Source: Prevotellaceae bacterium (GTDB taxonomy: Bacteria; Bacteroidota; Bacteroidia; Bacteroidales; UBA932). Taken from it: a DNA stretch of 5,093 bases. Where the stretch lies: positions 1-5,093 of the forward strand of contig JAIRLC010000016.1 of the NCBI GenBank assembly GCA_031259645.1. Reading direction: 5' to 3'. Position numbers and translations under genes: made by a program. The notes under the pieces were generated by a model. That model saw only the letters and a program-made list of their open reading frames with translations, ran no database searches and was not told the origin of the DNA. How positions within the stretch are numbered: the stretch's first letter is position 1; every line of letters starts with the position of its first letter. Of the stretch, positions 1-5,093 are shown piece by piece.

Positions 1-12
1 CGATAGACAAAC

Positions 13-47
13 AATTCATAACTCATAATTTATAATTCATAATTTTA
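13..47. repeat. 7-bp-period degenerate tandem repeat upstream of the FISUMP gene
   Basis: Consecutive heptamers read AATTCAT (13-19), AACTCAT (20-26), AATTTAT (27-33), AATTCAT (34-40) and a decayed AATTTTA (41-47). The array stops 7 bases before the start codon of the secreted protein gene. A related array with the same unit order lies at 1142-1176. The repeat is seen directly; its role is unknown. It occupies most of the visible upstream region, where no TAnnTTTG promoter box is present. Confidence 0.8.
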
Positions 48-54
48 ATATAAC

Positions 55-927
55 ATGAAAACAACAATGAGCAAACAACTTTTATTTTTAGCAGCATTTT
101 GCTGCATGGCCGCTTCTGTTGCGGCACAGACGGTGGATGTGACGCTTCAGTGCGGACAGTCTTACACAATAAACAGTACGGCGCCGGCAACAGATGCCAG
201 CGGCTTAACTTACCGCTGGTTGGAAAATGGGAGCCCAGTAACCGGAGCGGTGGCAAACTATACTGTGCCGGCTACGAAACATGCGGGAACTTACACGTAT
301 ATCCGGCAAGCCAAAACGGAAGATTGTCCCGATTGGCAAAATTCAAATGCGTTTACGGTGGCGGTTGTAAATCCTGACGACGGTACTTGTATTGCCGGCA
401 CCACGTGGGCCAAATACAATGTAGATGTGCCGGGCAGTTTCACCACCTCGTCGTATGATTTAGGAATGTATTATAAATGGGACAGTTTAAAGTATATCCC
501 ACCTACTGCTGAGGTAAATAATTGGGATCATAATGCAAGTCCAAACAACGTGTGGTCTGATGCTACAAACCCGTGCCCTGATGGATGGCGTCTACCTACA
601 AGACTTGAATGGTCACTGCTTGTGCATGCAAGCCCGGGTTGGTTTAATAATTACTGCTTGAATAAAAACCCGATATGGGACCGTTCCGTTACTCCGAATG
701 TAGTTGTTTTTGGACCCATGCCAACTGACCTCCAGCATCCTACTGAACGAAATGTCATATTGCCCTGTGGTCCGAACACGATGCTCGACAGCGTTACACC
801 AAACTGGAATAACTGTGGTTACTGGGCCTCTGAACCATATATGATGACGACACAAAACAGAGATATGCATTTGTGCCTTATGGCTGCGGTAACTTGGGGT
901 GTAGCGGGAGTGCGCTGCGTGCGGTGA
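55..927 (+). CDS. Secreted FISUMP-domain protein with Ig-like N-terminal region, function unknown
   Basis: This is a 290-residue predicted exported protein. Residues 1-24 look like a Sec signal peptide: lysines at 2 and 7, a hydrophobic core, and an AxA-type site in SVAA|Q with Q25 as likely first mature residue. Residues about 26-106 resemble a short Ig/PKD-like beta domain (YRW at 53-55, AGTYTY at 77-82). Residues about 115-290 match the Fibrobacter succinogenes major paralogous (FISUMP) type as seen in Bacteroidales: WAKYNVD, GMYYKWD, CPDGWRLPT (174-182), YWASE (256-260) and the terminal GVRCVR. The mature part has nine cysteines (33, 91, 112, 174, 201, 238, 254, 274, 288), so disulfides are possible. 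No lipobox, transmembrane segment or C-terminal sorting domain is visible. TAA at 46-48 is in frame upstream, so ATG 55 is the first possible start; ATG 67 is an alternative that keeps the signal peptide. The family is well recognised but has no established biochemical role. Confidence 0.85.
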   Translation: MKTTMSKQLLFLAAFCCMAASVAAQTVDVTLQCGQSYTINSTAPATDASGLTYRWLENGSPVTGAVANYTVPATKHAGTYTYIRQAKTEDCPDWQNSNAFTVAVVNPDDGTCIAGTTWAKYNVDVPGSFTTSSYDLGMYYKWDSLKYIPPTAEVNNWDHNASPNNVWSDATNPCPDGWRLPTRLEWSLLVHASPGWFNNYCLNKNPIWDRSVTPNVVVFGPMPTDLQHPTERNVILPCGPNTMLDSVTPNWNNCGYWASEPYMMTTQNRDMHLCLMAAVTWGVAGVRCVR

Positions 928-979
928 CCCTAACGTCATCTGGCATTGTACTTGAGCATGCTTAATGTATGTCTCGCCG

Positions 980-994
980 CCGCATGCCTTGCGG
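980..994. other. Small GC-rich hairpin 3' of the FISUMP gene
   Basis: CCGCA (980-984) pairs with TGCGG (990-994) around a 5-base loop. It lies in a GC-rich island (about 973-1007) that contrasts with the AT-rich DNA around it. It starts 52 bases after the stop codon. It could contribute to transcript termination or 3'-end stability, but it lacks a following T-run, so I do not call it an intrinsic terminator. Confidence 0.35.
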
Positions 995-1017
995 GGAAGG
1001 GGGCTGTAAAACAAATT

Positions 1018-1036
1018 AACAATGAACAATGACAAT
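1018..1036. repeat. AACAATG heptamer tandem repeat
   Basis: Two perfect AACAATG units (1018-1024 and 1025-1031) are followed by a partial unit, ACAAT (1032-1036). The period matches the AATTCAT and AATTCTT arrays in this window, although the unit sequence differs. Confidence 0.65.
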
Positions 1037-1038
1037 AT

Positions 1039-1079
1039 TAATGTGCTAATGTGACTAATTCTTTAATGTGATTAATTTA
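1039..1079. repeat. Degenerate TAATGTG-type tandem repeat, period about 8-9 bases
   Basis: The stretch reads as successive units TTAATGTGC, TAATGTGAC, TAATTCTT, TAATGTGAT and a decayed TAATTTAA. The 13-mer AATGTGCTAATGT at 1040-1052 recurs exactly at 1124-1136. Such AT-rich runs are, to my knowledge, common between genes in Bacteroidales; no function is evident. Confidence 0.6.
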
Positions 1080-1110
1080 AAAACAGACAATAGAACATGG
1101 ACTTTTAGAT

Positions 1111-1136
1111 GATAGACAAAAACAATGTGCTAATGT
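1111..1136. repeat. Second copies of two short direct repeats (GATAGACAAA and AATGTGCTAATGT)
   Basis: GATAGACAAA at 1111-1120 matches 2-11 at the left end of the window; in both places the sequence continues to CAAT, with two extra A bases in the right copy. AATGTGCTAATGT at 1124-1136 is an exact copy of 1040-1052. These repeats lead into the heptamer array at 1142, just as the left copy leads into the array at 13. Confidence 0.6.
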
Positions 1137-1141
1137 ATTTT

Positions 1142-1176
1142 AATTCTTAACTCTTAGTTCTTAATTCTTAACTAAC
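1142..1176. repeat. 7-bp-period tandem repeat abutting the end of frr
   Basis: Heptamers read AATTCTT (1142-1148), AACTCTT (1149-1155), AGTTCTT (1156-1162), AATTCTT (1163-1169) and a decayed AACTAAC (1170-1176). The array ends one base before the frr stop codon, so it forms the immediate 3' region of the pyrH-frr transcript. It matches the array at 13-44 at 25 of 32 positions by ungapped hand alignment, including the same order of AATTC and AACTC units. Confidence 0.8.
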
Positions 1177-1177
1177 C

Positions 1178-1744
1178 TCACACCGTCATTATTTCTTTTT
1201 CCTTCCGCTCCAACACCTCGTCTGTTTTTTTGTTAAACTGGTCGGTCAATTTTTGTATTTCGCCCTCCGTGTCTTTCGCCACATCTTCCGGCAGGCCGTC
1301 TTTCTGGTACTTCTTCACCAAATCGACGCCGTCGCGGCGGGCATTGCGGATACTGATACGCGCTGTTTCGGCTTCGGCCCTCACCTGTTTCACTAATTCT
1401 TTACGCCGTTCTTCCGTCAGCGGCGGCACATTGATACGCACGTGCTCCCCGTTGTTTTGCGGCGTAAACCCGAGGTTTGCCGCCATAATTGCCTTTTCAA
1501 CAGGTGCAATCATATTCTTATCCCACGGTTGGATAAAGATGGTTTTCGCATCGGGCGATGTGATACTCGAAACCTGCGGCAACGGCGTAGGCGCGCCATA
1601 ATAATCAACCATCACCGCATTGAAAATAGCCGGATTGGCTTTCCCGGCACGCACGGTAAGCATGGCCGCTTCCAAATGTTCCAAGGCTTTTTGCATTTTT
1701 CCCTTGGTGCTATCCTGTACTTCTTTTGCTTTTGAAATATCCAT
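1178..1744 (-). CDS. frr: Ribosome recycling factor
   Basis: This cytoplasmic factor splits post-termination ribosomes together with EF-G so that subunits can be reused. The protein has 188 residues, against 185 in E. coli, and appears full length. Residues 1-30 and about 105-188 correspond to the long three-helix bundle (domain I), and about 31-104 to the small beta domain II. Visible family signatures are VRAGKANP (31-38), YYGAPTPLPQ (48-57), PVEKAIMAANLG (81-92), the PPLTEERRKEL block (107-117) and IRNARRD (132-138), whose arginines lie in the region known to contact 23S rRNA. It follows pyrH on the same strand after only 22 bases, so co-transcription is very likely. No Shine-Dalgarno sequence is visible, which is usual for Bacteroidota. 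The stop codon is TGA. Nothing suggests damage or transfer. Confidence 0.97.
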   Translation of the reverse strand: MDISKAKEVQDSTKGKMQKALEHLEAAMLTVRAGKANPAIFNAVMVDYYGAPTPLPQVSSITSPDAKTIFIQPWDKNMIAPVEKAIMAANLGFTPQNNGEHVRINVPPLTEERRKELVKQVRAEAETARISIRNARRDGVDLVKKYQKDGLPEDVAKDTEGEIQKLTDQFNKKTDEVLERKEKEIMTV

Positions 1745-1766
1745 AATATTAAATTTTAGTTCTGAT

Positions 1767-2477
1767 TTAACCTATTGTTGTCCCCACCTGTTCGCCTTGC
1801 ACGACCCGTTTCAGGTTACCGGAGCCATTCATGTCGAATACGATGACCGGGATATTATTTTCCTTACACAAGGTGAATGCGGTAAGATCCATAATTTTTA
1901 AATTTTTGTTGTACGCTTCCTCAAACGTTAAACGGTCATATTTCACGGCTTTGGAATCTTTTTCGGGGTCGGCGGTATATACGCCATCAACCCGCGTACC
2001 TTTTAATAATACATGGGCTTCTATCTCGGCCGCCCGCAGTGCGGCAGCCGTATCGGTGGTAAAAAACGGATTTCCCGTGCCACCAGAAAAAATACACACC
2101 ACGCCGTTCTGCAAATATTGTAACGCGGCGTCTTTTGAAAAACGTTCGCCTACCGATTCTATGGTTATCGAAGTGAACACCACCGCCTTCACGTTTACGG
2201 CCAACAATGCGCTCTGTAAGGCCAAACTATTAATCACCGTGGCCAACATGCCCATTTGATCACCCTTCACCCTGTCAAACCCTTTATTTACACCCGGCAA
2301 GCCACGGAAAATGTTCCCGCCCCCAATAACCACGCCCACTTGAGCGCCTTCATTCACCGCATCTCTAATATCCACAGCATATTGTGATAAAATTACCGGA
2401 TCTATTCCATTTCCGCCGGGATTCATTAAACTCTCTCCGCTGAGTTTTAACAGTATTCTTTTGTGAGTAAGCGCCAT
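1767..2477 (-). CDS. pyrH: Uridylate (UMP) kinase
   Basis: This cytoplasmic enzyme phosphorylates UMP to UDP with ATP, an early step in making UTP and CTP. It belongs to the amino-acid kinase fold family and is unrelated to eukaryotic UMP kinases. The 236-residue protein carries the expected blocks: KLSGES near the N terminus (11-16), GGGN (52-55), GDQMGMLAT (72-80), the GGTGNPFFTTDTAA loop (132-145), K159, and DGVYTADP (164-171). The start chosen at 2477 gives MALTHKRILLKLSGE, the usual family N terminus. The frame stays open upstream to 2717, but those 80 extra codons look unlike the family and run antisense into acpP, so I reject them. It heads a two-gene unit with frr. In other bacteria the enzyme is allosterically controlled by UTP and often GTP; the sequence alone does not show this here. 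Confidence 0.96.
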   Translation of the reverse strand: MALTHKRILLKLSGESLMNPGGNGIDPVILSQYAVDIRDAVNEGAQVGVVIGGGNIFRGLPGVNKGFDRVKGDQMGMLATVINSLALQSALLAVNVKAVVFTSITIESVGERFSKDAALQYLQNGVVCIFSGGTGNPFFTTDTAAALRAAEIEAHVLLKGTRVDGVYTADPEKDSKAVKYDRLTFEEAYNKNLKIMDLTAFTLCKENNIPVIVFDMNGSGNLKRVVQGEQVGTTIG

Positions 2478-2628
2478 ATATACATTTTTTAATAGAGCGA
2501 AATTAGGAGAAAAAATCGGATTTTGCAAAAAAATTTTCATATTTTCAAGAAAAGTATTTCCTTTGCAGTCTATTTTGTGAAATTTTTTAGAATAAAAACA
2601 ATTTAATATTAATTTAAAACATTTTATT
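2478..2628. promoter_or_regulatory. Divergent intergenic region between pyrH and acpP
   Basis: These 151 very AT-rich bases must carry the promoters for both divergent pairs, pyrH-frr and acpP-fabF. A plausible acpP promoter is listed separately. For pyrH I see only a weak minus-strand box, TACTTTTC (2556-2549), without a matching -33 element, so its promoter is not assigned. Two palindromic stretches are present: TTTTGCAAAA (2521-2530) and TTTTCAAGAAAA (2542-2553). Confidence 0.6.
2534..2565 (+). promoter_or_regulatory. Candidate Bacteroidota-type promoter for acpP-fabF
   Basis: TTCCTTTG (2558-2565), followed by CA, differs at one fixed position from the Bacteroides -7 consensus TAnnTTTG. 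A TTTTC (2534-2538) lies 19 bases upstream, close to the usual spacing for the -33 TTTG element but with an imperfect match. Transcription would start near 2572, giving an AT-rich leader of about 57 bases. The boxes are seen; promoter activity is inferred. Confidence 0.5.
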
Positions 2629-2865
2629 ATGGCAGATGTAGCATCGAAAGTAAAAGCCATCATCGTTGACAAATTAGGTGTGGATGAGAATGAAATCACT
2701 CCCACGGCCAGTTTCACTAACGACCTTGGCGCCGATTCGTTGGATACTGTAGAACTGATTATGGAATTTGAAAAAGAATTTGGTATCTCGATCCCTGATG
2801 GCGATACCGAAAAAATCGTTACCGTTGGAGATGTAATTTCTTACATTGAACAACATGCAAAGTAA
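2629..2865 (+). CDS. acpP: Acyl carrier protein
   Basis: This small acidic cytoplasmic carrier holds growing acyl chains as thioesters on a 4'-phosphopantetheine arm during type II fatty-acid synthesis. It has 78 residues, the normal length. The attachment site is S37 in the [11 protein letters not shown] block (33-43), which is the recognition helix II of the family. The sequence is rich in Asp and Glu and has the typical [17 protein letters not shown] start and a [10 protein letters not shown] end. The start at 2629 gives the standard family N terminus. The upstream stretch is A/T-rich (ACATTTTATT) with no Shine-Dalgarno motif. fabF follows after 41 bases on the same strand, so the two are very likely one transcript; the pairing of acpP with fabF is widespread in bacteria. 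Confidence 0.97.
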   Translation: MADVASKVKAIIVDKLGVDENEITPTASFTNDLGADSLDTVELIMEFEKEFGISIPDGDTEKIVTVGDVISYIEQHAK

Positions 2866-2906
2866 TTAAACCTTACCGGCGAATTCGTATCTAATTTTAT
2901 CACATC

Positions 2907-4166
2907 ATGCAATTAAAACGCGTAGTAATAACCGGTTTAGGAACCATTAACCCGCTCGGTCATACTATTGAAGAATTTTTCAACAATTTGGAAAAAGGCA
3001 CGAGCGGCGCAGGCCCCATTACCCTTTTTGACGTCACGCATTTTAAAACAAAATTCGCTTGTGAGGTAAAAAATTTTGATCCTACCCAATTCGGCATCGA
3101 CCGTAAAGAAGTGCGTAAACTCGATCGTTATGCGCAATTTGCCATGGTCGCTGCCGATCAGGTGGTGAAAAACAGTGGGATTGATCTGGAAAAAGAAAAC
3201 CTCGACCGTATCGGCGTAATTTGGGCGTCAGGCATCGGTGGCATTGGTACCCTCGCTCAAGAAGTGAAAAGTTACGTGGAAGGCGGCTATATTCCACGCT
3301 TTAGCCCATTCCTTGTTCCTAAAATGATTGCCGACATCGCAGCCGGGCAAATTTCCATGAAATACGGTTTTCGCGGGCCTAATTACGCCACCGTATCGGC
3401 CTGCGCATCGTCAACCAACGCCATGTGCGACGCTTTTAACCTCATCCGGCTCGGAAAAGTAGACCTTATTGTGACCGGCGGCTCCGAAGCCGGAATTTGC
3501 GAGCCCAGCATTGGCGGATTTAACGCGGCACAAGCCCTTTCAACCAATAATGAACAAGCGCTCACAGCGTCGCGGCCGTTCGACAAAACGCGCGACGGGT
3601 TTGTGATGGGTGAAGGCGGCGCCGGCCTTATGTTTGAAGAATATGAACATGCCATTGCCCGTGGTGCAAAAATTTATGCCGAAGTGTTGGGCACCGGCCT
3701 CACAGCCGACGCTTACCACATCACAGCGCCACATCCTGAGGGGATAGGCGCCACGAACGTCATGCGCCAAGCGCTGGAAGAAGCCGGCGTGAAACCCGAA
3801 GAGGTGGATTATGTAAACGTACACGGAACTTCTACGCCCATAGGCGATATTGCTGAACTCAAGGCTATTAAATCCGTTTTTGGCGAGCATGCCTACAAAC
3901 TGAACATCAGTTCTACCAAATCCATGACCGGCCACCTGCTTGGCGCCGCCGGAGCGGTAGAAGCGATAGCATGTATCTACGCTATGGAACGCGCCGTCAT
4001 ACCGCCTACCATCAATTTTGAACACGAAGACCCCGAAATTGACTACAAACTAAACCTCACCCTTAACAAAGCGCAAAAACGCGAAGTAAACGTAACGTTA
4101 AGCAACACGTTTGGTTTTGGCGGTCACAACTCTTCAATTCTTCTAAAAAAATTTAAGGCTAATTAG
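2907..4166 (+). CDS. fabF: 3-oxoacyl-[acyl-carrier-protein] synthase II (beta-ketoacyl-ACP synthase II)
   Basis: This condensing enzyme elongates acyl-ACP by decarboxylative condensation with malonyl-ACP in the fatty-acid cycle. The 419-residue protein shows the complete thiolase-fold KAS architecture: N-terminal RVVITGLG (5-12), nucleophile C166 in SACASS, H306 in VHGTSTPIGD, K338, and H343 in KSMTGHLLGAAGA. The C-terminal GFGGHN loop (403-408) contains the Phe that gates the acyl pocket in the E. coli enzyme. Length and motifs point to FabF rather than FabB, and the cysteine/two-histidine set rules out a chain-length-factor type. TAA at 2892-2894 is in frame upstream, so ATG 2907 is the first ATG. 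It is the partner gene of acpP, which supplies its substrate carrier. No obvious intrinsic terminator follows, so read-through into the next gene is possible. Confidence 0.96.
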   Translation: MQLKRVVITGLGTINPLGHTIEEFFNNLEKGTSGAGPITLFDVTHFKTKFACEVKNFDPTQFGIDRKEVRKLDRYAQFAMVAADQVVKNSGIDLEKENLDRIGVIWASGIGGIGTLAQEVKSYVEGGYIPRFSPFLVPKMIADIAAGQISMKYGFRGPNYATVSACASSTNAMCDAFNLIRLGKVDLIVTGGSEAGICEPSIGGFNAAQALSTNNEQALTASRPFDKTRDGFVMGEGGAGLMFEEYEHAIARGAKIYAEVLGTGLTADAYHITAPHPEGIGATNVMRQALEEAGVKPEEVDYVNVHGTSTPIGDIAELKAIKSVFGEHAYKLNISSTKSMTGHLLGAAGAVEAIACIYAMERAVIPPTINFEHEDPEIDYKLNLTLNKAQKREVNVTLSNTFGFGGHNSSILLKKFKAN

Positions 4167-4187
4167 TGGTTTTTTGCCAAATTTTAG

Positions 4188-4195
4188 TACCTTTG
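4188..4195 (+). promoter_or_regulatory. Candidate -7 promoter box for the histidine kinase gene
   Basis: TACCTTTG is an exact match to the Bacteroides -7 consensus TAnnTTTG. It sits in the 58-base gap after fabF, and transcription would start near 4202, about 23 bases before the kinase start codon. The -33 side is poor: the nearest TTTG (4173-4176) is only 11 bases away, and the sequence at normal spacing (around 4164-4168, TAGTG) is a weak match. Confidence 0.45.
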
Positions 4196-4224
4196 CCATT
4201 ATAATAAGGCGGAGCGACTAACAC

Positions 4225-5093
4225 ATGAATAAACGATTGATATGGGCGTTAGCGGGTGCAATAGCCGTATGTACCTTATCACTGATTTATGTGCAATTTA
4301 CATGGATTGTCTCCGTTAAGCAAGCTGAGGAGGGGAGTTTTGCAAAAAGGATAAATACCGTCCTGGCTAATGTTGTTGCCGATATTGAGGAAGAAGAAGC
4401 CTACTCTTACATTGTTCAGGGGGCGCAGCCGCACAACCTGTCAAACTTAGCCGACAGCATCAACCTTTTGAACAGGAACCAGTCCGATGAACTGCTCTCT
4501 GCGCTGAAAGAAAATCCACAATTCATCGAAGAATGGAAAATGAATACCGCCCTTGCGCGGGAATCTTTCATACAAGGTATTCTTACACGTATTCTCAACT
4601 CCAATCTTCCCATAGAAGAACGGGTATCATTAGATAAAATACAATCGTTGCTCGAAAACGAATTTAAAAAGGAAAGCATTGATATCCCTTACGAATTTGG
4701 CGTAACCGACCAATTGGGAGAACTCCTGTTTCGCACCGAAGGATTTCAGGAGATGGAGCCCGAATACACTTACATTATCATGCTCTTCCCCAAAGATCCG
4801 GAATATGCCACACGCTATTTCTTAAATGTATATATTCCTTATAAATCCAGTTTCATCCTCCAAAAAACGCGGTTACTCATCATTGTTTCCATCCTGCTGT
4901 CTTTGATTATCACGATTACATTTACCGGAAACCTGCTCATCATTTTCAGGCAAAAACGTTTCTCCGAAATGAAAAACGACTTTGTAAACAATATTACCCA
5001 TGAGCTTAAAACGCCTATTACAACTATTTCTCTTGCCGCACAAATGTTGTATGACCCGAATATTTCCAATAAGGAGCAAAAAATACCTTATTT
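4225..5093 (+). CDS. Sensor histidine kinase, RprX-like, 3' end outside the window
   Basis: This is the N-terminal 289 residues of an inner-membrane sensor kinase of a two-component system; the gene runs off the window. Residues about 6-28 form a first membrane segment and about 216-241 a second, enclosing a region of roughly 185 residues predicted to be periplasmic. Directly after the second segment comes the dimerisation and phospho-acceptor (HisKA) helix, with H259 in NNITHELKTPI and ISLAAQML following; H259 is the predicted autophosphorylation site. Only about 17 residues separate the second membrane segment from H259, so no HAMP domain fits. The helix sequence resembles RprX-type kinases of Bacteroides, so an OmpR-family regulator gene is likely downstream (inference). 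The ATP-binding domain is not visible. TAA at 4219-4221 is in frame upstream, fixing ATG 4225 as the first start. AAGG and GGAG at 4206-4214 resemble a Shine-Dalgarno site, unusual in this window. The signal sensed is unknown. Confidence 0.9.
   Translation, partial: MNKRLIWALAGAIAVCTLSLIYVQFTWIVSVKQAEEGSFAKRINTVLANVVADIEEEEAYSYIVQGAQPHNLSNLADSINLLNRNQSDELLSALKENPQFIEEWKMNTALARESFIQGILTRILNSNLPIEERVSLDKIQSLLENEFKKESIDIPYEFGVTDQLGELLFRTEGFQEMEPEYTYIIMLFPKDPEYATRYFLNVYIPYKSSFILQKTRLLIIVSILLSLIITITFTGNLLIIFRQKRFSEMKNDFVNNITHELKTPITTISLAAQMLYDPNISNKEQKIPY

Larger units (their letters stand above)
928..1177. other. Convergent intergenic region between the FISUMP gene and frr
   Basis: This 250-base stretch separates two convergent genes and holds no credible coding sequence. 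Its first third contains a GC-rich patch with a small hairpin (980-994). The remainder is AT-rich and consists largely of decayed short tandem repeats with periods of about 7 and 9 bases, listed separately. A terminator for each strand would be expected here, but no hairpin followed by a clear T-run is visible on either strand. Confidence 0.7.

Noticed and set aside
55..117. Lipoprotein signal in the FISUMP protein
   Set aside because: The N terminus has C16 and C17, but the residue before C16 is Phe, which does not fit a lipobox; a signal peptidase I site after A24 fits better.
613..1035. Minus-strand open frame of 140 codons overlapping the 3' end of the FISUMP gene
   Set aside because: It is antisense to a well-supported gene, its product resembles no family I recognise, and part of it runs through repeat-rich noncoding DNA.
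1018..1176. CRISPR-like array
   Set aside because: The units are 7-9 bases, contiguous and degenerate, with no spacers and no cas genes.
2..1176. Insertion sequence carrying the FISUMP gene
   Set aside because: There is no transposase, no terminal inverted repeats and no clear target duplication; the flanking similarity is to tandem repeats typical of intergenic DNA.
2549..2556. pyrH promoter -7 box TACTTTTC on the minus strand
   Set aside because: It differs from the consensus at the last base and has no TTTG-like -33 element at a suitable distance upstream on that strand.
2478..2717. 80-codon in-frame N-terminal extension of pyrH
   Set aside because: It runs antisense into the acpP coding region and the shared promoter region, does not resemble UMP kinase sequence, and the start at 2477 gives the normal family N terminus and length.
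3540..4025. Minus-strand open frame of 161 codons inside fabF
   Set aside because: It is fully antisense to fabF, whose protein motifs are intact; long antisense frames are common opposite codon-biased genes.
4155..4176. Intrinsic terminator after fabF (CTAATTAG followed by TGG and a T-run)
   Set aside because: The palindrome has no loop and only 4-base AT-rich arms, so it cannot form a stable hairpin; the T-run alone is not enough.

Overview
The window looks like ordinary chromosomal DNA of a Bacteroidota member, most likely order Bacteroidales. The evidence is the protein types (a secreted FISUMP-type protein, an RprX-like histidine kinase), promoter-like TAnnTTTG boxes, start codons mostly without Shine-Dalgarno sequences, and AT-rich intergenic DNA made of short degenerate tandem repeats. 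The species cannot be named from sequence alone. Layout, left to right: (1) 1-54 is a short upstream region with a 7-bp-period tandem repeat. (2) 55-927 (+) encodes a secreted protein with an Ig-like N-terminal part and a C-terminal FISUMP-type domain, function unknown. (3) 928-1177 is a convergent intergenic region containing a small GC-rich hairpin and several decayed tandem repeats. Its last array has the same unit order as the array upstream of the FISUMP gene. (4) 2477-1178 (-) is the pyrH-frr pair: UMP kinase and ribosome recycling factor. (5) 2478-2628 is a compact, very AT-rich divergent intergenic region with a plausible acpP promoter. (6) 2629-4166 (+) is the acpP-fabF pair: acyl carrier protein and 3-oxoacyl-ACP synthase II. 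(7) 4225-5093 (+) is a membrane sensor histidine kinase, cut off by the window end shortly after its phospho-accepting histidine. How the genes work together: acpP and fabF form one functional unit, since the carrier presents acyl and malonyl groups to the condensing enzyme during fatty-acid elongation. pyrH and frr are a widely conserved pair serving pyrimidine nucleotide supply and ribosome recycling. The kinase probably has its own promoter just after fabF and would signal to a response regulator beyond the window. The FISUMP gene appears to be an accessory gene next to this housekeeping block. I found no convincing new multi-gene system. The least explained parts are the FISUMP gene with related repeats on both sides, the kinase where I would expect rnc after fabF, and small palindromes in the acpP promoter region.
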